DNA of 64,000 bases from Macrobrachium rosenbergii (lineage: Eukaryota > Arthropoda > Malacostraca > Decapoda > Palaemonidae), in contig NC_089749.1 of the NCBI RefSeq assembly GCF_040412425.1, positions 33,638,313 to 33,702,312 of the forward strand, in the 5' to 3' direction. Positions 49,328-60,402 of this stretch are shown piece by piece. Positions within the stretch are counted from its first letter, which is position 1. The number at the start of each line of letters is the position of its first letter. Below the pieces are notes generated by a model. The model was given only the letters and a program-made list of their open reading frames with translations, was not told the DNA's origin and ran no database searches. Both the position numbers and the translations under genes were made by a program.

Positions 49328-51421
49328 ATTTCAGTGGAGGTTAAGCCAAACAATCTCAGTAGAATGTATGGCTAGGAAGAACAAGTCAGCTCATCATTGA
49401 CATATTTATTAAAAGTGCGCTTCAGGGGATCACCCATACTCCATCTTTTCTGGTTAAAAAGATACGAAAAATGAAAACACTATTAAAACTCACAACAGAG
49501 CTTACAAAATTAAAATGCTTCAAAACCCTTATTGCCTATGTGAAGTAAGAGGTATTTCAACGAAGAAAAAGACAGTAATCACGACAGGTTTCGCCTCCTT
49601 CTTGTTTGAAGTGAGTTAATTTTCGACTAGTAAAGCTTTGTCGTCTCTTCGGTAACACATTATTAATGTTGACAAAGCATTAATACACATTGTACATATA
49701 ATTTTTTTATATTTTCTTGAAATACCATGCATGGGCAGCAAAATCTTATGTTATTTCAGTACATTTCATCTGCATACTCTTTTCCTTCTCATTCATTACT
49801 GAAGATAATATCCCGAAAGATAAGTCAATGCTGTAACAATAAACACTCCTACATCCATTGCAAAAGTGATTTATTTTTGGGAATGAATTGTGACTTAAAC
49901 ACAAAAATTCATTTTAGCTTGGCACTTGTCAGTAACGTGGCTTCCCTTCTGTCTCCAATCATTGGACAGCAATCCATCAGATGCATCTGCATGGAGACAA
50001 TTGGTTCTGACACCTACTTCATCTTTGGTGAAGCCAGGGGTCGTTTGAGAATGACACGTGGGATCGGTCTGAATCTATTCGTGCGGAAGAGATCGTGCGA
50101 GTGCGGTCACTCTGTGGGGATGATGGCTGTTAAAAGAATACTCCTAGCAAAGAGATGAGCTTAAAACTAGAAAAGACTTTAGACAAAACTTTAGTCAAAA
50201 ATACTTGGATGATTCAATGAAAATCATCAGTTGTAAGAAATCTTCCATGGCTAAATAAAAAGAGATTTGTAGGAATATAAATTACAAAGTTAACAGAAAA
50301 AAGGCGTTGGTAACAAAGAAACATACAAGGCTACAAAACGGCCAAAAGAAAATCTTGCAAGTCTTAATTAAAAGACATTTGTAAAAGGCTTAGAAGGCAA
50401 ATCAAAAGACATTCGTAAAAAATTGCTAAAGCAGAATAAACGAACAAGGAAGCTTGAAAAAATTTATGGGAAGATTGTAGTTCTGTGAGAAGGAAATCTT
50501 CCTATTAACTAGAAGTGTTTAAACAGTTGCTCTCTGAAGACCCTCTCTACGAAAGTTCTGTGACCTTTGAAAACGTGAAATGTAAATTACAAATTCAAAC
50601 TACGATTCCAAAAAACTAAAATCTTTACGTCAACCTTTAATGTAATACCTACTGTAAGACCTTAGAAAAGTAACACTTTTACGGAGAAGATTGAACATGA
50701 AAAGAGTTGTTCTGAGTAAACGAGACAGACAACTCAGACGAAATCATTCAGCTTTTGTGCAGAGCAAATCCACAAATAATATTTCGGCGGGAATGCCACG
50801 GAGGCAACTCTGATGAAGAAAACGCGAGTCTTCTGTTACGTGAATCGCTCTTCATGGAAGCGCTGAACGAAGACAAATCAAGAGGAGATGAGAAGCGCAA
50901 AGGCTGGCGGAGCGACGTCAGAAGACAATCACCGCTGAGAGTGCCTTCGATTAAAAGCGGCAGAATGAAAAAGTTTGTACCATTTTTGCTTGGGGCGCTC
51001 TATTTTATGGACGAGAATTTTGATGGGAGGAGAAAGGAAGAGTCTAGTCTCTTCGGGACGACCTGAATGAGGAGCAACAAGATAAAATTTAGGATGTCAT
51101 TAAAAAAAAAAAAAGTCTATAGCTACGACACCTCTACAAGATTATTTTGATTTTAGTAGTACATTCTTGGCTGAAAGAATTCGTTCGTTTTAAAGGAGGG
51201 ATTATTTACCTGGTTCCATTCCTAGCAGTTAAAGTTCTTCATGAGGTTCTTTTCTTCATTTTTTTTTAATTCCCGGTCTCTCCTTGATTATGTATCATAC
51301 TTTGAATACCTGCATTTGAGATTTTGGTGTGTGTGTGTATTATTATTATTCAAGAGATTAATAAAGAGTAAAAAACTAAGCCTACAAAACTTTTAACTAG
51401 CAAGGCAACTTCTTAAAATAT

Positions 51422-51425
<4 letters not shown>
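49326..51425. other. Non-coding stretch with two unrecognised frames
   Basis: Frames at 49727-50158 (143 codons, plus) and 50755-51066 (103 codons, plus) are the longest repeat-free frames in the right half. Neither shows a domain, a signal peptide or clear splice context. The second is rich in charged residues (SRGDEKRKGWRSDVRR). I cannot assign either. An (A)14 run lies at about 51102. Confidence 0.35.

Positions 51426-51426
<1 letters not shown>

Positions 51427-51517
<91 letters not shown>
51427..51517. repeat. (TA)n microsatellite, left flank of mariner element
   Basis: TA tract of about 91 bp into which the mariner-type element is inserted. Confidence 0.96.
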
Positions 51518-51519
<2 letters not shown>

Positions 51520-52760
51520 AGGTGTTTTCGAAATTAGAGCCCTCCACAGAACAAATGGAAAGTTATGAAGTTTTCTGCTATAGCCTATCTCCAGAGTACA
51601 TAATTTTAAGTTTCTATTAAGCTATTTTTCATTTTACATTTCTTGTATTTTCCAGACTGGTGGAGTTAGATACAGCCATATTTAACATTTGGAGGAAATC
51701 AGATGGATTGACCGAATCTGGGCTATAACCTTCAGAGAGGCCAGGGAAACTGGAACAAAAATCCTTATGACTGTCATCGCAAAAAGAGTGAGAATCTTGG
51801 AAGGTCTGAAGTCCTTTCTCAGGAGTCAAAAGACATCATAGCTGAGGCAGTGGGTAGACCGAGAAAGTCTTTACGTAAATTGGTGCTTGAACTAGAGACA
51901 AAAAGGGGAAAGAAGAGAGGTTATTGTGCTGTATATCAAGCCATTTTCATGTTATCAACCAAGCCCAACATCACTCCAGCAACAGAGAGGGAGCCATGCA
52001 TGGTTTGTGGTTCATTTCTTAAGATTAGGATAAACTGACTTTCTCCATATTACATCAGATGAATTCTGTTTACAGTCATGAAGCCAAATTATAAAAATGG
52101 CATCATTTGGACTGCAAACTTGGATGACATCAGCGACAACGTGCTCTATCGCCAAGCTGTGAAATTTCCTGAATGTTTGGGAATCTTTTCTGTTTCACAG
52201 CCAAATGGTTAATGTGGATCATCAAAGAAAAAGGACAGTCATGGAATGGCGAATACTTCAGGGAAACTGTGCTTACTGGTGGAGTATTTCCTTTCCTCAA
52301 AGATCCTGAAAATGTGTTATCTGTTGAAGAGGTCACATTTTTGCATGATAAGGCACCATGTTTCAAGATGCTGAACACCGGAACTACTTCAGAGAAACAG
52401 TGGTATCGATTTCTTCTCGTCAGAGTGAATTTCAGGTAACTCCTGACCTTAATGTATTGTGGCTTGTTAGCGAGTATCTTAAGAGGATCATGCTGAAGCA
52501 TGCTGTGAGCTATGATGGTATGCAAGTCTCGACGACCTGCAGAGAGAGAGGTGACCGAAGTGCTCAGGGAAATGGAGTTTGAATCTCAGCTTTTTTGTGA
52601 TTTTCTGAAATCATACCTCTCAAGAATGCAGGCTGTGGTACAAGCAGACGGAGGCCACACAAAATATTAAATAAATACCTGTTTTCAGTACTTTTGTTTT
52701 TGTCCATATCAATTTTAGTTTATGCTGCAACAGAGAGGCTCTATTTCCAAAAACACCCTG
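51518..52760 (+). mobile_element. mariner/Tc1-type transposon with both ends
   Basis: The left end CCAGGTGTTTTCGAAATTAG continues as AGCCCTCC. The right end read inward on the other strand is CAGGGTGTTTTTGGAAATAG, continuing as AGCCTCTC. These are imperfect inverted repeats of about 28 bp, flanked by TA on each side, the family's target site. Length is 1243 bp, typical for mariner. It lies inside a (TA)n tract and contains a decayed transposase on the plus strand. Confidence 0.88.
51800..52580 (+). pseudogene. mariner-type transposase relic
   Basis: Plus-strand translation over three frames. SQESKDIIAEAVGRPRKSLRK comes from the DNA-binding part (frame 51850-52038). Further on, WIIKEKGQSWNGEYFRETVL and GGVFPFLKDPENV match the catalytic core. 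VTFLHDKAPCF (about 52333-52365) is the second Asp motif (F-HD-AP-H), with Cys-Phe where His is usual. TPDLNVLWLVSEYLKR (about 52438-52490, after a +1 shift) is the PDLN motif. The spacing between the second motif Asp and the PDLN Asp is about 32 residues, near the DD34D/E pattern of mariner/Tc1. Several stops and shifts; inactive. Confidence 0.8.
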
Positions 52761-52857
52761 TATATATACATATATATGTTATATATATGATATAATATAC
52801 ATATATATGTATATATATATATATATATACCTATATATATATATATATATATATATC
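52761..52857. repeat. TA-rich tract right of mariner
   Basis: TATATACATATATATG-type imperfect TA repeats. Probably the other half of the tract split by the mariner insertion. Confidence 0.85.
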
Positions 52858-52995
52858 TAACAAGAGTTACCATAAAAACACAAAGAGAGGCAGATTTTAC
52901 AACTATATATTTCGGAAACAGCTGTTTTCCTCAACGACACGTAGTTGAGATAACAGTTGTTCCGAAAATACCCTGTAATCTTATGAGTGTTATTT
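52858..52995 (-). repeat. Penelope-like terminal fragment abutting TA tract
   Basis: On the minus strand, GTTGAGGAAAACAGCTGTTT continues into CCGAAATATATAGTTGT, and then TGTTTTTATGGTAACTC runs to the TA tract. The order (hairpin, CCGAAATATATAG, G-TTTTTATGG) matches the fragments at 55459-55540 and 55600-55690, so these belong to one repeat family. No protein-coding part is attached. Confidence 0.55.
52910..52935 (-). ncRNA. Hammerhead-like hairpin
   Basis: GTTGAGGAAAACAGCTG then TTTCCGAAA on the minus strand. A GGAAA/TTTCC stem is preceded by GTTGA (consensus CUGANGA, one base short) and followed by GAAA. Possibly a decayed type I hammerhead. Confidence 0.33.
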
Positions 52996-53240
52996 ATGTA
53001 AAAATGTATTTAAATCATGAAATATAGTTATATTTCAATCTGTTCTTTATTACTCCCATCAATTTTGTTTTTTTAATTTCATAATTTTTAGCAGTGACAC
53101 AAGAAAACAAACAGAAACTTGATGTGAGCTGGTAGAAATACAGTTATATAAAACCATTAAAATTTTCACAGCTTTAACAGATCTCCTTGTATTGATCTAT
53201 ATATTATTATTATTAGTGGTTTTTCCTAAAGCATCCGGTT

Positions 53241-55191
53241 TATACCAGGATCCAGAAAAGAACGGGGTGCTAACGCGTAGGTCTGAGTCCGAGCAGCATT
53301 TTTCCCCTAGATGTAACCTAACCTAACCTAGGTGCATGGCAAAAACCGGGGCTGGTGCAGTACTAGCATACATCTGGAATTTGCTAGCGGGTAGGTGAAT
53401 GAGCTCCAGTGATCCCCTAAACATCGACCTGGCTCGGGCTATGCCAACCCTGGTCAAAGTTTGCTTTCAAACGTCAATCCAAAATGTCCCTGTGTTTCTG
53501 TTTTATCTTGATCCTGTTCCTAGTGACTTTTTTGTTAGATATTATTAATCTATAATATGTGTAGGATTCCAGCATATAAATACTAATTGCCTTGTACAAT
53601 GCCTCATTCACAAAACTTTCTTCTTGCGGTAAACGTCAGCATGAAAACATTTTTCCTAATCAAACGGTTGGTTAAAATGTTGTCAGCACAACGTTCTGTT
53701 AAACTTGCCCAGATCATGCTATGATTTACAGAGTGCTTTTTGCAAGGGATAATCTTCCCGTGTCTAGAAAAATTGAAAATATCAACGAAATCACCGACAA
53801 TTTTTTCAAAAATCCATGCACAGACAGTGAAGTTTTCATATTTGATGATGCTTCTTTATCTTATCAAGCTCATTTGGAATCATTTTTCTTATCGGGGGTT
53901 CAATTCGCAAACTGGGAGTTTTGTTTCTGATTTTTCAGAGGAAGACAGAATATGCCCTTCCTTGTAAGTTAAATGAAAGCCATTTTAACCTACAAGGTTA
54001 AGAGAAACAGTGTGTGAAACTGGTTGTAAAGCTGTTATCCAGTTCAACTGCAAGCGAAACTGAATACTTGGGTAAGGCTCTCAAAGAGCAGCAAGCGGGA
54101 AGAAACTGCTAATTTCATTTATCTTGTTGATAAGTGGTTTCATATAATGAATTCGTCTTCAATACATGGTGACAAAGTATCACGAAATACCTTAGGGATT
54201 AATTATGAGAAGCAAAAAAAAAAAAAAAAAAAAATCTGCAGTAAATGGTACACACAACGTAAACTACGAGAGTAGCAAACTAACGATTTAACTGCCATTA
54301 TAGATTTCAAAAGGGAGTAATTCCGTCAAGTAGGTCATTTATAGGTATTTGCGAAATGATGAATAAATTATACGCTGTTAAATTAATACCTACAAGGCGA
54401 CTAAATCAAGTTCTATTGAATCACTTCAAGTGAATAGGCTACAAGACAATCCAGACTCGGTGAGTTTTAAGTTCAGGAGTTAAAAGAAACAGAATGCAAT
54501 CAATCAGAAAAATCATAGCTGAGCACAATCAACAGAGGCGGACTACCCGCACCTTCTGATGCTTTCACGTCTCAATTACCTACTATGAGAGAGAGATTTA
54601 CAGCAGCTTATGGCGAAATTTTACGGGAAGGTAAAGACTGAATAAACTCGCTAGTTTCTGAATACGAATTGTCTGTAGCTGGTATTCCCAAAGACGTAAT
54701 TAGTTGAGCAAAATTCCTATGTATTTTAGGGCGCAATATATCTAAATAAAGTTACTGTAATAATAATAAATAAAAAGAAAAAGAACGAGTGCGGAAACAT
54801 GAAGAGAAAATTTATAAAACTAATTAACTAATGCTGAACGGATATCGAGAAGCTGTTTGTTCTTATTCTATGAAGTAAATCCATATAATATTACTAAATA
54901 TGAAAATGGCTTTCTTTTTATCACTCTTACTGGACAATTTTATGTTCTCGGGCTTTAATGACCCATAGATCCAGGGGATCAGCATAACATTAAAGTGAGA
55001 ACTGAAAAAAAATCATAACGAAAGATTAGTTTTACTGAAAAAACGTATTATCAAAAAAACGAGACCGCATAAATGAGCGTCACCTGGTCATAAATCTCTG
55101 GTGGGGAGGGGCTCACGTGGCTACCTGAGCAGAAAAGGTCTTACGTTCGTCGCCACGTTAGCAGACTCGTTCTTCTCTGGATCCTGGTTTA
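53241..55191 (+). mobile_element. P-element-like (THAP9-type) relic with candidate inverted ends
   Basis: Left end TATACCAGGATCCAGAAAAG (53241 onward, continuing AACGGGGTGCTAACG). The right end on the other strand is TAAACCAGGATCCAGAGAAG, continuing AACGAGTCTGCTAACG (55191 down to 55156). This is roughly 31 of 36 bases in common. Between them lies a P-element-type transposase relic. An 8-bp target duplication is not visible, so the ends could instead be two copies of an unrelated repeat in inverted order. A short TAACCTAACCTAACCTA run is at about 53314-53330. Confidence 0.5.
53940..54610 (+). pseudogene. P-element/THAP9-like transposase relic
   Basis: Plus-strand translation with several frame changes. 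CKLNESHFNLQG, then EKQCVKLVVKLLSSSTA and EYLGKALKEQ (about 53965-54095). Then VDKWFHIMNSSSIHGDKVSR and NTLGINYEKQ (about 54130-54212), matching the -F-DWFDIMNS- / -RNA-G- region of P-type transposases. After an A-run (about 54213-54233) come FQKG, PTRRLN and RLQDNPDSVSFKFRS (54300-54485), matching the C-terminal -PFQKG-, -TRRLNQD-LE-FF-, -G--D-P- region. Only the C-terminal half is seen. The assignment rests on motif order recalled for this family. Confidence 0.65.
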
Positions 55192-55310
55192 TACTTTAAT
55201 AATATATGCCCGAGTGGTGCAGTTCTCAGCTCATGTTTATAGGCACACAGTTTGCATGTCACACTGTTGTATGTGTGAATCAGTGTAAGACAAGTAACTT
55301 CCCTTCAAGA

Positions 55311-55374
<64 letters not shown>

Positions 55375-55386
55375 CTCTTTACTAAC

Positions 55387-55417
<31 letters not shown>

Positions 55418-55457
55418 CTCCCTTATATATACATATATATAATAATATATATATATA
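55192..55457. repeat. (TA)n microsatellite cluster
   Basis: (TA)n at 55314-55371 and shorter TA tracts to 55460, with CTCCTCTTT/CTCCCTT interruptions. Bases 55192-55313 are unrecognised. Confidence 0.9.
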
Positions 55458-55458
55458 T

Positions 55459-55533
55459 AATAAATTTGGAGCCCATGAAAACGCCAAAAGGTAGAAAGTT
55501 AATGCTATATATTTCGGAGAACAACTGTCTCCC
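55459..55533 (-). repeat. Penelope-like terminal fragment, inverted relative to copy B
   Basis: Its complement (GGGAGACAGTTGTTCTCCGA, then AATATATAGCATTAACTTTC, then GGCGTTTTCATGGGCTCC) is about 86% identical to 55613-55690 on the plus strand. The two fragments face away from each other, 79 bp apart. The left side abuts the TA cluster. Confidence 0.85.
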
Positions 55534-55540
55534 ACCAACG
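55512..55540 (-). ncRNA. Hammerhead-like hairpin, minus strand
   Basis: GGGAGACAGTTGTTCTCCGAAA on the minus strand contains a GGAGA/TCTCC stem and then GAAA. The upstream core box (GTTGGTG) departs from CUGANGA, and this is where the duplicated block joins, so the core was probably truncated by that event. Confidence 0.33.
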
Positions 55541-55561
55541 GCTGACCTCTGGAACTCTTGG

Positions 55562-55570
55562 TATAAATAC
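55562..55570 (+). promoter_or_regulatory. TATA-like box
   Basis: TATAAATAC, equivalent to 49-57 of copy A and about 40 bp before the hairpin. Confidence 0.25.
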
Positions 55571-55605
55571 CGCTTTCTGTAACTCTTATTTCATTCATCA
55601 CTTGC

Positions 55606-55634
55606 CTGTCAAGGGAGAAAGTTGTTCTCCGAAA
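55606..55634 (+). ncRNA. Hammerhead-like hairpin, plus strand
   Basis: CTGTCAAG, then GGAGAA-AGTTG-TTCTCC forming a 6-bp stem, then GAAA. The order of boxes fits a hammerhead, but the first box (CTGTCAA against CUGANGA) is imperfect. Confidence 0.38.
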
Positions 55635-55899
55635 TATATAGCATTATCTTTCTACGTTATGGCGTTTTTAAGGGCTCCTTTTATTATATGGAATTCTGTT
55701 TTAACAGAAAATATTTCAGTCATATATATAAATACATGTGTGTGTGTGTGCACGAGTGTGTGTATATACATATGCTTTATCCTTCTCCCGACTTCTTCCA
55801 AAACCAAAATCCTAAATCTCAAAACACAAAAAACAACCTACCTTTAAAGTCAACACCGTCATCCTTGCTCATCGAAGTCAATCTCTCTCTCTCATGTCA

Positions 55900-56872
55900 T
55901 AGTTCAAATTAGATCAAAACTGGACGAAACTCATGTTCTACCAAATACAGTTTTTATTTCCAAACTTAACATGACAAAACAAAAGAAAAATTAAAGAAGA
56001 GAAGGTCAAAGACTGTCATAGCTGTAAAAAGTAAATGAAAAATCAAACTCTCGGACTGGCGAATACATTTTGACACTAATCAATTACATTTCCTAAAATT
56101 AATGTCAAAGTCTGTCATGACCGAAGTCATAGTTATATGTCAGAAATTCCCTTAACATGTGACCACTAACAAATCCATCTGAAATAAAAGGTCACCTTTA
56201 AAATAAAGCACAAAGACATATGAATGCATAAATGGGAGAATTCCCATGTTACCAAAATAACCCAACACATCCCAAAGGTCATACATGGTAAATATGCATG
56301 ACAATAAAGAGGAAAAATATTCAGTAATAATATGTCAATAAAACCAACAGAATACACAATTAATTCAATGTCCAATCAGGCATTTTAAAATGAAAAGATC
56401 ACTTCTCACCTTTACTGGCAAAAGTCTAGCGCCCTCACCTAGGCAGCACATTCACCAATTCAAGTTACTGCCCGAATCCCTCATCTGTACTCGAGATCTC
56501 AATTTATTACCCATCAATGACCCCCTTTTCGAGCGGACTTACTCATGCACTCATAATTCTAGAACATTCTCCTGGCGCTCTCATGACGTGGAGATCTCGT
56601 GACATTATACAGGTCAATAGGGTCAACACTCGGGTCTATGTGAGGCACCTAGATTTCCAAGACCCCAAAAATTCTTTTCATTCATCACAAGAACTACAGT
56701 TTACAAACAGCCTGGTATACGCTGACACGAGTGTTCATCTCGCTTCCAATATTTCTTAAACATACTTGACACTCGCACATTCCATCAAGGATTGTATGAC
56801 ATACATTTCAATGCTCCATAACTGTGTACTATTTTTCTGTAGGGACTGTCAACACATACATATATATGTACA
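55900..56872. other. Unrecognised part of duplicated block, copy B
   Basis: Matches 391-1363. Nothing recognised beyond the open frames already noted for copy A. Confidence 0.5.
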
Positions 56873-58311
56873 CAGTCGTACTTCAGTTAATGGACACCTT
56901 GCTTAAAGAATAATTCAGTTAAAGGAGGTCTGTCCGAAGAAAAATTCACTCCGTTAATAGAGGTTTGCTTGGTTTAACGACAGACAAAGATGACTGGCTA
57001 GAACGTGAACTGGGCTGAACGTGACGTGTGTGTAGTCTCTTCTAAACGTAAAGAAGTTACTAAGGGAGTGAAATTTGTTACAAAACAAAGGCCTTAGACA
57101 ACTGGAGAGGTTAAGAAAGTGTTAATTAGGATAAATGAAGAAAAGTTAGCCGGCGATAGTGTTTCTGAGGCCATCTTCGTGAAAAGGCATGACAATTACA
57201 TTCTGATTTCTTGATAGCCACCCTTGGAAAGAGCGCTGATACAGGTAGCACTCAAGAGTTTAAAGACAGTCATGGGTGGTTTGAGAAATTCAAAAAGAGA
57301 AGTGGCTTACACAGTGCGGTGAGGTAAGGGAAGGCTGCCAATTCTGAAAAAATTGCTGCTAAGACAGTATGCTTAAGAGTTCAAGCACTATCTAAAGGTT
57401 GGAAATTTAGTTCCCCAATAAGTGTTCAATTGTGACGAGATAGGCCTGCCAGGATGAAAATACCAAACAGGACTTATATCACCCCAGATGTATATCACTT
57501 ATAACCAGGCAACTTTTTATTGAGTGGATAATAAAGTGACTGGCCCACCAGCAAGAGCTACGTTTAGGAAAATCAGTTGCCTTTGAAAAGTCTATTTGAA
57601 ATGAACAATGCCCTCACTCATCCTCCAGGCTTGGAAGCCATGTTTCTATGGGAGTTTAATTTTATAAGGGTGAGGGTCCTGTCCTCTAACACGATTCCTC
57701 TTACGCAGCCCTTGGATCAGCAGGCTATTTCAAACTTTGAGAGACTCAACACTAAAAGACTGTTTCAAAGGAGCTTTGAAGTCACCTCTGACACAGAGTT
57801 AACCCTGTGAATGACAATGCTGAATGACGAAACTGTCTCACTTTGGGGACATTTTACAATGAAGGCAAAAACAAACATCACTGGACAGGTTTTAAGTGAG
57901 AAAGAAAGTCTCAAAACGAAAGCATTAGAAAGAGATAGAAAAGAGGAACAGCCCCTGAGCAGTTGTAGCCTGCTGTTTTTAAGGACTCCCTTTCCAAACA
58001 ATAACATATCTCCTCCTTTTCACCATCCTTATCACCTCCCACTAGGCCATCAACTCTCCCAATTACAAGTATACTGAGAACAAATTTGTTTGTTTCATCT
58101 ATTTACTTTGTTTATGTTATTTTATATAACTTTTGCATCCTAGGCTTGTTACGTTCAAATTGCACTGTTTTTATTTGTTGCATTTTTGGAGGTCAGGGAT
58201 GGATTACTCCAATTCTAGTTATTCCTTATAACAAATATTAGCTCGGTTTAAGGACAATCCGGTGAAAGGACGGCCTCCTGGAAAGGACTAAGCCCTTAAC
58301 CAAAGTATACT
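56873..58311 (+). mobile_element. Tigger/pogo-type DNA transposon, copy B (dead)
   Basis: Starts CAGTCGTACTTCAGTTAATG and ends GGGCTTAACC-like (TTAACCAAAGTATACT), the inverted counterpart of the start, followed by TA. The transposase relic at about 57100-57810 has the same stops, the same Asp-to-Asn change in MNNALTHP and the same retained Asp in QPLDQ as copy A. A few private differences (for example T for M in the LTQPLDQ segment) have accumulated since the duplication. Confidence 0.82.
57577..57810 (+). pseudogene. Tigger-like transposase DDE fragment, copy B
   Basis: A 77-codon frame covering the second (Asn in place of Asp) and third (QPLDQ) catalytic regions of a pogo/Tigger transposase, then NFERLNTKRLFQRSFEV. 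Differs from copy A at three residues. Not functional on its own; the family needs an intact HTH part and three catalytic Asp. Confidence 0.82.
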
Positions 58312-58491
<180 letters not shown>

Positions 58492-58499
58492 CGTGTGTG

Positions 58500-60157
58500 T
58501 ACGTATACGTATATACATGAGACTATATAGTATTAAGATCATTGTTCTACATTTCGCTTATTATAAGGAAAACAAATTTGCAGTCGTTGCGTTTTTATGT
58601 GACCTTCGTTTTAGAAAACATTTTTATAATAGACTTGATATGGGATTCCACGCTTCTGTTGGCTATATTTGTATAATTATTAGGGGCGTTGTTTCTATTA
58701 TTTCAGGGTCCTTACATCAATTTTCCCATTTGCCTCGTCTCCGTCATCCACTTTTCCTTATCCGCAACTTTTTCCCTACTTTCCGTCCGTCGTTATGTGA
58801 TTTTAACAGTCAGAAATAACTCATCAACTGGAAAAAGAAAGAAAATTTGTAAATGGAAGAACGGGCTTTCCGTCTCCTTACACTTGGTTTTTCTCCTCGT
58901 ATATAAGCCACAGGAGGCAGGCCTAATGGACTGACAAAGTATTTTATAGCTCTTTGTTTTAATCAACTCTCTCTCTCTCTCTCTCTCTCTGTCTTTGACA
59001 GAGGATTTTCCTTTATATACGACATGTGAAGGCAAAAGCGTAACCCACTGTATTTATAATGGCGGATTTTTTCCAAGCGGAGGGCTACGGCTCTTCGAAG
59101 ACTGAAAAATCCAGAGTGGGGCCACATTTTACGTAATCTCAGCCAGTACCATCAGCTTATAACTCACAGGAAAAAGTCAGTTTGCTTTTTCATTCTTTTG
59201 ACCACGCACATTTATTTTTTTTATCTACACTTTATTCAAACTGACAGCCTGTATCTATTCTGATAATCAAGTTTTGTATCTGACCGTGCGTGATGGCACA
59301 ACCACTAACATTAATAGTCAGAATTGCATTCTGTATCAAATTGACAACGTATGATTGCAGATACGTTTCACTCCTTCCGCTCTTATTTGTTTCAAGTCTG
59401 AACGTTTTGATAAGCCTCAGGCCAAACCAGTTTTAACAGTTTGCATTTTCATTGTTTCATACTCCACCTCTTTTCAGAATTCAGAAATAGATTTTTATTA
59501 AACTTTAAAATAGGAAAAACGACGTACTATCAGTTGCCCTTTAAAGGATTTGCGGACTTACGAAACAAATTTTGCTGCAAGGTTTTAATTTACTGTGTAA
59601 ATAAAATATTCTAATAAAGCGTTTAAGCGCTAAAGGTGCATATTCACTGCGGGTATAACTGTATGTTAAGACGAAACTATTTTTCCTTTCTTTAAGGTAT
59701 AGACAATTCTGCATCTGCAATATATTTTGTGTCCAGAACATATGCAGTCACCAGGTTTGATCTTTCCTTCTTCCTCTTCATCTTAATGGCCTGGGATTTC
59801 TTTCCCCACGTTTCTCTTCGATGATTTTTGATTACTACAGTTTTCTGGTGTGATTCAGTAAACAGCTTTGTCCCCAGATAATTGAGGCTGTTTTGCTGAT
59901 TCGGGTGCTATTATCGTCTCGGGAACTAATATATAATTTTACTTTTTCAAAGCGTCCTCTCGTCTGCGGGTAAAGTTCTTATCTTCAGCCAAAACTCCCA
60001 TCTCATCCAAGTTTTAGCTTAAGATTCTTCAGTCTCCCATTTCTGTTCTGCCTGGAGTAATCAAGCTGTGAAAATTTCTTTTTTGCTTCAGCACTCCCTG
60101 ATTCTTATAATCTCCTGCTTCCATGAAGCAGGTGGTTAGGTTCATGAAAAGTTGGGG

Positions 60158-60162
<5 letters not shown>
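58500..60162. other. Non-coding stretch, no gene seen
   Basis: Ordinary AT-rich sequence with one (CT)n at 58967-58990. The frames at 58493-58819 and 58689-58934 lack domains. Confidence 0.5.
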
Positions 60163-60246
<84 letters not shown>

Positions 60247-60324
60247 CATATACATATACATACATACATATATATATAAATATATATACATACATATATA
60301 TACATACGTATACATATATATGTA

Positions 60325-60398
<74 letters not shown>
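60163..60398. repeat. (TA)n / (CATA)n compound microsatellite
   Basis: (TA)n at 60163-60239, then TACATACATA-type repeats, then (TA)n at 60331-60398. Confidence 0.95.
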
Positions 60399-60402
<4 letters not shown>

